Positions 9,006 through 18,434 of a stretch of DNA of 64,000 nucleotides are shown here, in pieces (the stretch's first letter is position 1; each line of letters opens with the position of its first letter). The position numbers and the translations under genes were made by a program. Origin of the DNA: Muricauda sp. SCSIO 64092. GTDB taxonomy: Bacteria > Bacteroidota > Bacteroidia > Flavobacteriales > Flavobacteriaceae. The notes below the pieces were generated by a model. That model worked only from the letters and a program-made list of their open reading frames with translations. It ran no database searches and was not told the DNA's origin. The DNA is taken from the NCBI RefSeq assembly GCF_023016285.1, contig NZ_CP095413.1, forward strand, positions 930,001 through 994,000, written 5' to 3'.

Positions 9006-10532
9006 TTAGTGTACGGATTGCCTGTTTAAATCCATAAGTTCTTCCAAATGTTCGCGGGAATTGGACAATCGCGGAATCTTATGTTGCCCACCTAATTTGT
9101 TCTTGGACTTTAACCAATCATAAAACAGATCTTCCCGTGCCATGTGTACACGTGGCATCTTTAAGGTAATGTTATTGTAGCGTTTGGCCTCATAATCGGA
9201 ATTAAGTGATTTTAAGGCATTGTCCATCAATTCAATAAAATAATTGAGGTTATCCGGAGCCCTGCGAAACTCAATGATCCATTCATGGGATCCCTTTTCG
9301 GTACCGTTCATAAAAATGGGGGCCGCCGTATAATCCTTAATTTCCGAACCTGTTTTTTTACAGACCTGTTCCAGCGCTTCTTCCGCATTTTCAATAATCA
9401 ACTCCTCACCAAAAGCATTGATGTGATGTTTGGTACGACCCGTTATCCGAATGCGATATGGGTCCAGGGAGGTAAATCGAACCGTATCCCCAATTTTATA
9501 GCGCCATAGCCCGGCATTGGTGCTAATGACCATGGCATAATTGATTCCCATTCGAACCTCCCAAATGGGAATGGCCCGCTGCTCCTCTTTGCCATAGGAA
9601 TCCATAGGTATGAACTCATAAAAAATACCATAATCCAACATCAGCAATAAGTCCTCGGAATTGTTCCGATCCTGTATACCAAAAAAACCCTCGGAAGCAT
9701 TATAGGTCTCGTAATAGTTGAATCGTTTTCTGGGCAACAGCTTTTTATATTGGTCCCGATAGGGAGCGAAACTCACCCCTCCATGAAAATAGACCTCCAA
9801 ATTCTCCCAAATCTCAAAAAGGTGGCTTTTTCCCGTTTTTTCCAGCACATTGTTCAACAATACCAACATCCACGAAGGCACCCCTGCCAAGCTCGTTACA
9901 TTTTCCTTGATACTCTCTTCTATAATGGCGTCCATTTTTAGTTCCCATTCGCTCATCAAGGACACCTTATTGCTCGGTGTGCTGCTATATTCCGCCCACA
10001 AGGGCATATTATCTATAAGAATGGCGGAAAGGTCCCCAAAAAAGCTCCCGTTGTCCTCGTATAGTTCCTTACTTCCCCCCAGCCGTAAACTTTTGCCATT
10101 GAACAGTTGCGAGTTTTCATTATTGTTCAGGTACAGACAGAGTAAATCCTTCCCCGATTTGTAGTGACAGTCTTCCAGCGCCTCCATACTTACCGGAATA
10201 AATTTGCTTTTCGCATTGGTAGTGCCACTGCTCTTTGCAAACCATTTAATATGGGTGGGCCAAAACACATTCTGCTCGCCCCTTCGGGTACGTTCGATCA
10301 TTGGCGCAATGCACTCATAACTAACAATGGGCACACGCTCCGTAAAATCCTCATAGGTGGTAATGGACTCAAAATGGTGCATTTTACCTACTTCCGTGTC
10401 CTTGGCATAGTCAAACAACTGGCGTAGGACCTCTTGCTGCACATCCACCGGGTATTTTATGAAAAGCTCAATTTGGTGGTACCGCTTTTTTAGCAACCAG
10501 GAAGCAATGGAATTGAATAACGGTATTGGCAT
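9006..10532 (-). CDS. GH3 auxin-responsive promoter family protein
   Basis: 508-residue member of the ANL-superfamily GH3 group. In plants these enzymes adenylate acids and join them to amino acids; the bacterial members are of unknown substrate. Visible family features are the SSGTTNAKSKFIPVS nucleotide-binding loop, the YNASEGFFGIQD segment and the TGRTKHHINAFGEELI C-terminal hinge. The start MPIPLFNSIASWLLKKR at 10532 is preferred because an upstream start would add 22 residues not typical of the family. It is divergent from the DUF2797 gene. Confidence 0.88.
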   Translation of the reverse strand: MPIPLFNSIASWLLKKRYHQIELFIKYPVDVQQEVLRQLFDYAKDTEVGKMHHFESITTYEDFTERVPIVSYECIAPMIERTRRGEQNVFWPTHIKWFAKSSGTTNAKSKFIPVSMEALEDCHYKSGKDLLCLYLNNNENSQLFNGKSLRLGGSKELYEDNGSFFGDLSAILIDNMPLWAEYSSTPSNKVSLMSEWELKMDAIIEESIKENVTSLAGVPSWMLVLLNNVLEKTGKSHLFEIWENLEVYFHGGVSFAPYRDQYKKLLPRKRFNYYETYNASEGFFGIQDRNNSEDLLLMLDYGIFYEFIPMDSYGKEEQRAIPIWEVRMGINYAMVISTNAGLWRYKIGDTVRFTSLDPYRIRITGRTKHHINAFGEELIIENAEEALEQVCKKTGSEIKDYTAAPIFMNGTEKGSHEWIIEFRRAPDNLNYFIELMDNALKSLNSDYEAKRYNNITLKMPRVHMAREDLFYDWLKSKNKLGGQHKIPRLSNSREHLEELMDLNRQSVH

Positions 10533-10609
10533 TTTGGGTATCTTTAACCGGCCGGTTTGGCCAGTAGCTAAAATAACCTTTATTTCAAATTTGTTCAAAC
10601 AACCTTACT

Positions 10610-11404
10610 ATGCTTTACGAAGGGGTCCTACGAAAAATGCGAACCGAAATGGGTTCGCCCATCCAGTATTACTTGATGCTGGAGGACGATGTCCTCAATC
10701 TTAACCAAGCCTTGAACAAAAAACTTAAAATTCAATTTATCAAGTACCAATGTCTTGGCACCGGTAAAAATGAACCCATTTACCGCCAAGGATTTTGTAA
10801 ATCATATTTTTTTGAATCTGCTGCAGCAGGTGATTGGATAATGCGACCCGAACTCAGCAAAGCACACCTCAACATAGAGGACCGCGATTTGGAATATGAA
10901 AAAAAAATGCAGCTACAGCCCCATATCGTGTATTTGGCCAATAGCAGTAATGTTAAGGTTGGGGTAACCCGAAAGACACAGGTCCCCACCCGATGGATCG
11001 ACCAGGGGGCCCATGAAGCCATAGAAATTGTGGAAGTACCCAACCGTTACCTGGCCGGAATTACCGAAGTGGCCCTCAAGGAACATGTGAGCGATAAGAC
11101 CAGTTGGCAAAAAATGTTAAAAAACGATCTTCAGGACTTGGATTTGGTGGAATGGCGCAATACACTCAAACCGTATATCCCAGAGGAGGTCGTACCTTAT
11201 TTTATTGAAGATCATACGGAGACCCATCTGGAATTTCCCGTTTTGCAATACCCCGAAAAGGTAAAAAGCCTGAATCTAGAGAAAACCCCAAGCTATGAAG
11301 GAGTGCTAAAGGGCATAAAAGGGCAATACCTCCTTTTTGAGGACCAAACCGTTTTTAATGTCCGCGGAAGTGAAGGCTATTATGTGGGGATTGATATCAC
11401 TTAA
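10610..11404 (+). CDS. DUF2797 domain-containing protein
   Basis: 264-residue protein matching the DUF2797 family as found in Flavobacteria. The segment VKVGVTRKTQVPTRWIDQGA is the family's best-conserved stretch and is GIY-YIG-like in pattern; GTGKNEPIYRQGFCKSYFF is also present. Biochemical function is unknown. It is transcribed divergently from the GH3-like gene across 77 bases. Confidence 0.8.
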   Translation: MLYEGVLRKMRTEMGSPIQYYLMLEDDVLNLNQALNKKLKIQFIKYQCLGTGKNEPIYRQGFCKSYFFESAAAGDWIMRPELSKAHLNIEDRDLEYEKKMQLQPHIVYLANSSNVKVGVTRKTQVPTRWIDQGAHEAIEIVEVPNRYLAGITEVALKEHVSDKTSWQKMLKNDLQDLDLVEWRNTLKPYIPEEVVPYFIEDHTETHLEFPVLQYPEKVKSLNLEKTPSYEGVLKGIKGQYLLFEDQTVFNVRGSEGYYVGIDIT

Positions 11405-11460
11405 GGATATCATGGCCATGTGGTCATACACAATTATTGCCTGCAGCCTGAATAAACAAA

Positions 11461-12276
11461 ATGAAAAAAACATACCTCCTTATTATATTGACATTGGCAA
11501 CCTCTTACTCCAGAGGTCAAAAGAAAATAGACTTTAAGGTTGGCTATTTACCAAACTTCAATTACACCTTAACCCAAGAACAGATTTCGGAAAACAATGT
11601 AACCTATATCGCCTCCGACGAGATAATTCAGAACCTAAAAAATAACGGAATCAAAAATCCGACCATCATTAAAGACACGAGCTTTTTAAAAAGCGTTTCC
11701 AAAACCGGTGAATTGAATGGTAACGAATTTCCAATTGCCATAGAACTGTTGGAGTCCAACAATCCAACGCTTGTAAGTGGAACCAAATTTTTTGGAACAT
11801 GGATTGATGGAAAAACTAAAATTGACTCCATTTCTTCACCGACAATGACCGAAGAAAAAAAGAGAATATTACTTCCTGCAATGGAATCGATGATGAACCA
11901 AATTGAATATCCAAATAAGAAAATAAAAGTTGGTGAAAGTTTCGAACAAAAAAATCCGATGTCACTGCCAATTGCAGAGATAACCATTGAGATGGAGATA
12001 AATTCAATTTACACCTTGAAAAAAGTGGAAAACGAAATTGGATATTTTGACCTTGATCAAGTTTATACCCTAAAATCTGCAACAAAAGATTATGAAATGG
12101 AAATGGACGGGACCGGTAAGGGACATATTGATTATGATATGGAAAAGCAGTTTTTCACAAAGTTCTATCTGGAAATGGAAATGAACTTAAAAACGGAATT
12201 GGAGATTTTCTCAATTGAACTACAGACAAAAAGCATCACTTCCCAAACAACTGAAATAAAAAAAGCGTCCCGATAA
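11461..12276 (+). CDS. Secreted protein of unknown function (DUF6263-like)
   Basis: 271-residue protein with a clear signal peptide (MKKTYLLIILTLATSYSRGQ, cleavage after Gln20 or just before). The mature part is rich in beta-prone and charged stretches and has no catalytic motif that I recognise. The overall layout, with a PNKKIKVGESFEQKNPMSLP segment, recalls the DUF6263 group of Bacteroidota periplasmic proteins. That match is tentative. Confidence 0.6.
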   Translation: MKKTYLLIILTLATSYSRGQKKIDFKVGYLPNFNYTLTQEQISENNVTYIASDEIIQNLKNNGIKNPTIIKDTSFLKSVSKTGELNGNEFPIAIELLESNNPTLVSGTKFFGTWIDGKTKIDSISSPTMTEEKKRILLPAMESMMNQIEYPNKKIKVGESFEQKNPMSLPIAEITIEMEINSIYTLKKVENEIGYFDLDQVYTLKSATKDYEMEMDGTGKGHIDYDMEKQFFTKFYLEMEMNLKTELEIFSIELQTKSITSQTTEIKKASR

Positions 12277-12443
12277 TTGGATTTAGGGCCCATTGTATTT
12301 CCACTTATTCCTCTTTACGTCCATTTATTACTATTCTATTTTTTCAGTGGAGGGATTTGCCCAATTTAGGTGACCAAATCCTTCACAAGACCATGGTAAG
12401 ACATTGGAATCAGAATGTCTTTATACCATGAATATCCACTTTA

Positions 12444-14189
12444 ATGAAAAAGCTACTTCCATTTTTTATACTAGGTGTCCCCATAATTATTTTGTACATG
12501 AATAGTGTCGGGTATGGATTTATTGCCATTGATGATGGAAATCAAGTTTTGGACAATGTAATCATCCATGAGTTGACCGGTGAAAATTTGAAATCAATTT
12601 TCACTACTGATACGATAAAGATGTATCAACCATTGACCTCTTTGTTCTTTGCCTTTATCATTGCACTTTTTGGATTTAAGACGGCGACCGCGTTCCATGT
12701 TTTTAGTATTTCGGTACACATTATCAATACTTTTCTGGTCTACATCCTTGGAAAACGCCTCTTTTCAAATAGAATAAACCCTTATCTCATTCCCTTGCTC
12801 TTTGCCTTGCACCCATTGGCCGTAGAAGCGGTCTCCTGGGTTTCGGCCACCAGTACGGTCCTGTTTAGCTGTTTCTTTTTAATGGCAACAATTCAATATG
12901 ACCGATACCTGGAGCTTAACAAAAGAAAATACTACGTCTATTCCATTTTGCTTTTTTTATTGGGATGCTTTTCCAAAGTACAAATTATACCCTTTGTAGG
13001 AATTTTGTTCTTATTGGATTATTTACGGGGTGAAAAACTGATTGATGCCAAAAGAATACTTTCAAAAATCCCTTTCGTTACCATTGCACTCATTTTTCTT
13101 TTTATTGGTTTAAGCTTTAGACAGGACCAATCCGGTTTTTCAGGCGATTATAACCCTATATACCTTGTGCCTTCACAACTTGCCTGGTATATCTATAAGT
13201 CTTTCGTTCCCATTAAATTGGGAATAGTATACGATTGGCCCGAACAAATCAAAAGTTCATGGTTTTTTGTTTCCATAGGAATAGTGATTGCTGTTGGCTA
13301 CCTTTCTTTTGCAATGCGAAAGAACAAATTGTTTGTATTTGGGATTTTGTTCTTTTTGTCCAATATCATTTTGCACACCACTTTCTTCACAAAATTTTTG
13401 AGCCCTTTCGCCGATCGATATGGTTACCTTTCCACACTGGGCATTTGGATTGCCCTATTTAGTCTGGTAGAACAAAAGCAAAAAAGAACGGTGTCAATTA
13501 TTGGGGTTCTTGTTTTGGGATTGTTTTTTGGAATGGCCAAAGTCCAAACCACTTACTGGAAGGATACCATAACATTATGGTCAAATAATTTAAAACATCA
13601 AAAGTCAACTTTTTCAAATGGAATGCGTGGCAATTTATATTATGAAAAGAAGATGTATGCAGAGGCAAAAAGGGATTTTGAAAAAGTGGACCAAAAACCT
13701 GATTACAGGTTTGAACCGGAAAAATATGGCTATCTATATGGCTCCTTGGGTATGATGACCACAGAAAGCGATCCGGAGAAATCAGCGGAGTATTTTAGCA
13801 AAGCGGCCAGTTTATATCCTACCCTGCCCAACATGGAAAACGCAGGAAAGGCTTACCAGAAGATCAAATCGTATGACACAGCCGAAGCGTATTATCTTCA
13901 CTGTTTAAAGACAAACAAGAATCCAAGGTTTTATATGAATTTAAGTTCGCTGTACTATGAAATGAAACGATTCGATAAGGGAATGTACATTCTGACCCAG
14001 GCGATAGACTCTGGGCTAGAAGAAGCGATTTTTTATAAAATGAGATGTGTTTTTAGAATTGAAGAAAGGCAATTTGAATTAGCGGCCGACGATTTCAAAA
14101 AAGCTAAAAAACTTCTTCAGCAAAGTAATCATACGGATCCGGACCCCATATTAACAACGTTGGAAGGCGTATTAAGGAACTATCTTTAA
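12444..14189 (+). CDS. Polytopic membrane protein with C-terminal TPRs (TMTC/O-mannosyltransferase-like)
   Basis: 581 residues. The first about 380 form a series of hydrophobic segments with a GT-C-like first loop (FIAIDDGNQVLDN, and YQPLTSLFFA further on) and the segment FALHPLAVEAVSWVSATSTV, which is the signature of the TMTC/DUF1736 group. Residues about 390 to 581 form tetratricopeptide repeats. Related eukaryotic TMTCs are O-mannosyltransferases; bacterial members are presumed to move lipid-linked sugars onto proteins, which is inference. No glycan genes flank it here. Confidence 0.78.
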   Translation: MKKLLPFFILGVPIIILYMNSVGYGFIAIDDGNQVLDNVIIHELTGENLKSIFTTDTIKMYQPLTSLFFAFIIALFGFKTATAFHVFSISVHIINTFLVYILGKRLFSNRINPYLIPLLFALHPLAVEAVSWVSATSTVLFSCFFLMATIQYDRYLELNKRKYYVYSILLFLLGCFSKVQIIPFVGILFLLDYLRGEKLIDAKRILSKIPFVTIALIFLFIGLSFRQDQSGFSGDYNPIYLVPSQLAWYIYKSFVPIKLGIVYDWPEQIKSSWFFVSIGIVIAVGYLSFAMRKNKLFVFGILFFLSNIILHTTFFTKFLSPFADRYGYLSTLGIWIALFSLVEQKQKRTVSIIGVLVLGLFFGMAKVQTTYWKDTITLWSNNLKHQKSTFSNGMRGNLYYEKKMYAEAKRDFEKVDQKPDYRFEPEKYGYLYGSLGMMTTESDPEKSAEYFSKAASLYPTLPNMENAGKAYQKIKSYDTAEAYYLHCLKTNKNPRFYMNLSSLYYEMKRFDKGMYILTQAIDSGLEEAIFYKMRCVFRIEERQFELAADDFKKAKKLLQQSNHTDPDPILTTLEGVLRNYL

Positions 14190-14307
14190 ACCGTACCAAT
14201 CACAGAAAATACAACTTACCCCAATTCTTGGTTGATGATAGAGGACATTTATGTCAACGAGAAGCTGGAAACACTGTGGAAAACAAGAATTTGATTCATT
14301 TTTGGTG

Positions 14308-14315
14308 TATATTTG
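14308..14315 (+). promoter_or_regulatory. -7 box of the parDE promoter
   Basis: TATATTTG matches TAnnTTTG exactly and lies 16 bases before the antitoxin start codon. Antitoxin-led autoregulation at this site is expected for ParD families but is inferred. Confidence 0.5.
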
Positions 14316-14331
14316 CATCAAATATCCATTT

Positions 14332-14571
14332 ATGCCCAGGCAAAGTATCTCTTTTACAAAACCCAATGACGAGTGGTTGAAATCCCAAGTGGACAATCAC
14401 GAATATTCCAGTAAAAGTGAGTTGGTCAATGATCTTGTCCGACAGGCAAGAAAGCAACAGGCCCAAATCGACTGGATCAAAGCTAAACTGGAAAAAGCTG
14501 AGAAAAGTGGATTCACAAACCATGGTAAAGACGAGATTTTAAAACAGTCCAAGGCCATGCGCAATGGCTAA
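14332..14571 (+). CDS. ParD-like type II antitoxin
   Basis: 79-residue ribbon-helix-helix (CopG/ParD) antitoxin. The N-terminus PRQSISFTKPNDEWLKSQV is the DNA-binding strand and helix, followed by SKSELVNDLVRQA and a charged C-terminal toxin-binding helix. The ATG at 14332 begins the recognisable RHH; the longer frame upstream is not conserved-looking. Its stop overlaps the ParE start by 8 bases, as usual for toxin-antitoxin pairs. Confidence 0.87.
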   Translation: MPRQSISFTKPNDEWLKSQVDNHEYSSKSELVNDLVRQARKQQAQIDWIKAKLEKAEKSGFTNHGKDEILKQSKAMRNG

Positions 14572-14851
14572 TTACCGATTAAGCAACGAAGCCAAAAATG
14601 ACCTGATTCGAATCCACCACTACGGAATTGAGAAATTTGGACTTTTACAAGCCGACAGCTATTTCGCAACTTTTTTTGAGTACTTCGAGATCATCGCGCA
14701 ACGACCGTTTTCTTTCGAGTCCATCGACCATATAAAAAAAGGGTACAGACGTTGTGTCTGTGGTTCAGACAGTATCTTTTTCAGGGTCAATGGGGACATG
14801 ATTGAGATTATGGCCATAATCGGAAGGCAGGACTTGAACGATATACTCTAG
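14564..14851 (+). CDS. ParE-like toxin
   Basis: 95-residue RelE/ParE-superfamily toxin. The N-terminal helix pair (YRLSNEAKNDLIRIHHYGIEKFG) and the C-terminal strands ending GSDSIFFRVNGDMIEIMAIIGRQD follow the ParE pattern, with the usual RQD near the end. ParE toxins inhibit DNA gyrase; other members differ, so the target is inferred. It overlaps and follows the ParD-like antitoxin. Confidence 0.87.
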   Translation: MANYRLSNEAKNDLIRIHHYGIEKFGLLQADSYFATFFEYFEIIAQRPFSFESIDHIKKGYRRCVCGSDSIFFRVNGDMIEIMAIIGRQDLNDIL

Positions 14852-15009
14852 GACATTTGTCAATTATTTACTCTCCTATTTCGTTTAACTTCATACGTAT
14901 ACGATCATCATCAGATGGATTGGTATACTTCAACAAGCCAAGGATTGTACAAGAAAAGAACAAATCATAGCCGATATCGATGCTTTCGACTATGCCTTAA
15001 ACGTACTTT

Positions 15010-17688
15010 TTATTGGGTCGTATCCTTTTTCTTTTTAAGCAATCCACCAAGGATACTTTTTGCCGCTCCCTTCACTTCATCCTTTTTGGTTGCTGTGGTA
15101 TCCGTTTGTTCCGCATTCTTTTTACCGCCCAATAACCCCCCAAGGGCCTCTGTCACCCCAGAATCCTGGGTTTGGGTACTGTCGGTTTTATCCTCTTTTA
15201 AAAGTCCCCCGATCAAATCCCTTGCCTTGTCCTTTCCCTGGTTCAGCAGTTTCTGTTTCTGGATTTCCACCAGTTCCATAGTAAGGCTTTTGACGCCAGA
15301 AGTCAAATCCGTGCTTACTTTGGGACTGGTATAGTTCCCTCCAATGGTGGCGGTCACCGGAATGGTCAAATCCTTAAGGCTGTCATCATTAATTTTTGCG
15401 ATCAAAGTGTTGACCTCATCCCCCAGGTATTTCGCTGGAATGTCCAGGGAAGCCGTGTAGGCCAGTTGTTGGTCAAACGTATGTCCTCCGGATACATTGA
15501 CCACAATATCCTGATAGGTAATGGCAAAGGGTTGTACACTTACTTTGCCGCCGTTGAATGACAAGGCCGTTTTGAGGTCGTTCAAATTCAATTGGCCCAA
15601 GTCCAAAAACGTAAACTGACCGTCCAGCGCCGTCAATAAGGGCGCGTTTTTGGTATCCACTTTGGCGGAAAGCAATTGTGCCAATAGATCTCCCGAGAGT
15701 GTCCCCAGATTGGGGGTCATATCCTCCTTTAAATTACCCGATAGTTTAATATCCGTATTCAAACGCCCCTCCAAAGCATTGGCCACTGGAGCCAGTGCTT
15801 TGAACATATCCAACAATTGAAACGACTCACTGATCTTAATGGCATCCAAGCCCATCGCCATATCAAAGGTGGGCGTCTCCGGTTTGGTGGATACCGAACC
15901 GTTCAGTTTTACCTTCCCATCAAAAATGGAGGAGGTAACATCTTCCAAATAGGCCGTTTCATCCTTGATTCGCAAGCGACCGGACATATTTTTTAGGGCC
16001 AGATTATCATAAAGCACGTTTTGCGCCTTGGCATCGATGGTACAATCCAGGAACGACGGGATTTGAACACGCTCCGAAACTTCTGGAGTGGTCCCTCCTT
16101 CCCCATCACTACCGGTTTCCTCTGTCATAAAATCATTTACGGCAAAGGTGTTGGATTGCAGGCTAAAGTTTCCCTCTATATTTTCCTTATTAAAAAGATA
16201 GCCAAGAAGATTGTCAATAGTACCATTGGCTTTAAAGTCCGTCTGCCCTGTTTTTCCCTCAAAGGCATCCAAGGAAACCGTATTGGGTGTAAAGCTCACC
16301 GAAGCATCCGAAATGGCAATGGGGTTTTTAAGTTCCTCGGAATTGTAGTGAAAACCCGTTAATCTTGCTGTGCCGCTGGTCTTTGTATTTTCATAGCGAT
16401 GGTTTTCCACAGAGGCCATGTCAAAGGCCGTGGTTACATCGGCCTGTACGATTCCCGTAAGATCGTAATCCGCCGGTAGCGGATATGCCTGTGAGATATT
16501 GGCCAGGTTAATGACACCATCTGCATGCAAATCCACTTTTGCATTCCCCAACAACTCTTTAATCTTCGCATTGAGGTTGAATTGATCTGCATCAATCTTA
16601 AAGGAAAGCCGATTGATATCCACATAGGTGTCCTCAACAATACCGGTTCGGTTATAAATTTGTGTATCGATGTATACGTTTTCCACTGCTTTTGGTAAAT
16701 CCGGATAGTTAAAGGAGGCATTTTGTGAATTGATACCGATGGTAAACGTGGGAATATGGACATCGTCCACAATGCCTTTAAACTGTCCGTTTACCTCAAA
16801 ATTCCCCGTGGTCTCTACATCTTCAATGTTTTTGGAATACGCTTCCGGGATGACCGCCAAGAAGTTTTTAAAATCCGATGAGGGTGTTTTAAACGTAACA
16901 TCCACTTCCTGATTGTCCTCATTGAGCTGCACAAAACCATCAAAGACCAAAGGCAGTTGATTCACCAGTGCCTTGTTCTCCAAAAAAGAATATTTGTTTT
17001 GGGTCAGATCAATACCAATAAGGGCATCCAGGGCTACTTTATTTTTATTGAGATATGCCGTACTATCCATTTCGAAGGAGACCAGGGCATCCGTCCTTGT
17101 CTTCAATTGTGAGCTTTCCAGCGACAGATCACCAGTCCCCGAATGGTTCATTTCCGAAATGACCAAATGCATTCCACTGGAGAAATCATCATAGACCACC
17201 TCGGCATTCGTAATACCGTACTCCTCCAGGTCCAGTGTAAAGTTGGTACTGGTTTCCTCCTCACTTGATGGTACGGTTTCATTTTCCAGGGCAATATCGT
17301 AGTTGGCGTTTTCGGCTTCGTCCACTTGAATGTGCAAAACAGCGCCATCTATCGTAAGCTTGCGTATTCCAATGGGGTCATCCGCACTTTTGAACAGTTC
17401 TTTTATGGACATATCCAAAGCAATGTCCCGTGCAGCAAATAGGGTATCCCCCTCAAAAGGGGCATTATTCACCAGGGAAATCCCTTTTAAATCCACATAG
17501 GCATACGGAAAGCTTTTGATCAAACTGAGATTGGCCTCTTCAAAATCCAAAGTGGCGTTGATATTTTGATTGACCTTATTCTTTATAATATCGGCAATTT
17601 TTCCTTCCAAAAAGAACGGAAGGGCAATAATGAGGCCCAGGAGGACCAAAATCAATATTCCCAAAACCCGGAGGATCTTTTTCTTCAT
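15010..17688 (-). CDS. AsmA-like family protein
   Basis: 892-residue envelope protein with one N-terminal membrane anchor (about residues 4 to 26) followed by a long repetitive beta-rich periplasmic region and an AsmA C-terminal-type segment (around NTDIKLSGNLKEDMTPNLGT). It ends in a low-complexity Lys/Asp/Thr-rich tail with several GGLLKEDK-like repeats. AsmA-like proteins are bridge-type proteins thought to move phospholipid between membranes. It lies upstream of no obvious partner; the next gene leftward is the ParE toxin on the other strand. Confidence 0.85.
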   Translation of the reverse strand: MKKKILRVLGILILVLLGLIIALPFFLEGKIADIIKNKVNQNINATLDFEEANLSLIKSFPYAYVDLKGISLVNNAPFEGDTLFAARDIALDMSIKELFKSADDPIGIRKLTIDGAVLHIQVDEAENANYDIALENETVPSSEEETSTNFTLDLEEYGITNAEVVYDDFSSGMHLVISEMNHSGTGDLSLESSQLKTRTDALVSFEMDSTAYLNKNKVALDALIGIDLTQNKYSFLENKALVNQLPLVFDGFVQLNEDNQEVDVTFKTPSSDFKNFLAVIPEAYSKNIEDVETTGNFEVNGQFKGIVDDVHIPTFTIGINSQNASFNYPDLPKAVENVYIDTQIYNRTGIVEDTYVDINRLSFKIDADQFNLNAKIKELLGNAKVDLHADGVINLANISQAYPLPADYDLTGIVQADVTTAFDMASVENHRYENTKTSGTARLTGFHYNSEELKNPIAISDASVSFTPNTVSLDAFEGKTGQTDFKANGTIDNLLGYLFNKENIEGNFSLQSNTFAVNDFMTEETGSDGEGGTTPEVSERVQIPSFLDCTIDAKAQNVLYDNLALKNMSGRLRIKDETAYLEDVTSSIFDGKVKLNGSVSTKPETPTFDMAMGLDAIKISESFQLLDMFKALAPVANALEGRLNTDIKLSGNLKEDMTPNLGTLSGDLLAQLLSAKVDTKNAPLLTALDGQFTFLDLGQLNLNDLKTALSFNGGKVSVQPFAITYQDIVVNVSGGHTFDQQLAYTASLDIPAKYLGDEVNTLIAKINDDSLKDLTIPVTATIGGNYTSPKVSTDLTSGVKSLTMELVEIQKQKLLNQGKDKARDLIGGLLKEDKTDSTQTQDSGVTEALGGLLGGKKNAEQTDTTATKKDEVKGAAKSILGGLLKKKKDTTQ

Positions 17689-17720
17689 GCTGCTATTTTT
17701 TTACAAGAAACGAAGGAAAA

Positions 17721-18431
17721 TCAATCCAATGATATTTCCTCTCCTAACTTTAGGTTAAATCTTTTTCTAAAAAGATATACGAAAAGATAGAGCAAAGGGG
17801 TGTCGAGCAGGGCGATTAAAACCTTAAAAAGAAATCCACTGACGACGAGACCATAAAACAGGGACCATGGCAACACCCCAAAAAGGCATAACAACCCTAC
17901 AACGGTAAAGGTGTCCACAAATTGGGAGGTAAATGTGGAGAAATTGTTCCGTAGCCATAGGTAGCGACCATTGGTACATCGCTTCCAGAAATGATAAATG
18001 GAAATATCGATATACTGTGCTGCCAAATAGGCCAACATAGAGGCCAAAACCCCCAGGGGCGATAGCCCAAAAACCTCAATAAAGGTGGCATCATTTACCG
18101 GAGAGCTTTCAATGGCCGGGACATAATTGGCCACAAAAATGATTCCCATGGAAAAAACCGAGGCAAAGATTCCTGCGGTAACCACTTGATTGGCCTTTTT
18201 TTGTCCATAGATTTCCGAAATCAAATCCGTAATCAAAAAAGTGATGGGATACGGCAGGATACCGACCGAAAGTTCAAAAAGGGGCGCTCCAAAAACCGTC
18301 ACGTCTCCAAAAGGTTTCCAAAAGAAAAACTTTTGAAAGATTAAGTTCGATACCACCAGTGAGGTAATGAACAGGGCGCCGAGGTAGAGGTAGATGTGGA
18401 AAGCCTCTTTTTTTCTCTTTGGAACCATCAA
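17721..18431 (-). CDS. Queuosine precursor transporter (YhhQ family)
   Basis: 236-residue inner-membrane protein with six predicted hydrophobic segments. The family signature LITDLISEIYGQKKANQVV is present after the second segment. YhhQ/QPTR proteins import preQ0/preQ1 for tRNA queuosine modification. It ends 32 bases before the AsmA-like start and begins 3 bases after the sppA stop, so sppA, this gene and the AsmA-like gene probably form one minus-strand operon. Confidence 0.88.
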   Translation of the reverse strand: MMVPKRKKEAFHIYLYLGALFITSLVVSNLIFQKFFFWKPFGDVTVFGAPLFELSVGILPYPITFLITDLISEIYGQKKANQVVTAGIFASVFSMGIIFVANYVPAIESSPVNDATFIEVFGLSPLGVLASMLAYLAAQYIDISIYHFWKRCTNGRYLWLRNNFSTFTSQFVDTFTVVGLLCLFGVLPWSLFYGLVVSGFLFKVLIALLDTPLLYLFVYLFRKRFNLKLGEEISLD

Positions 18432-18434
18432 GGA

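Noticed and set aside
14852..15009. Possible gene remnant between parE and the AsmA-like gene
   Set aside because: Short open frames in two phases show no recognisable homology; too weak to call a pseudogene.
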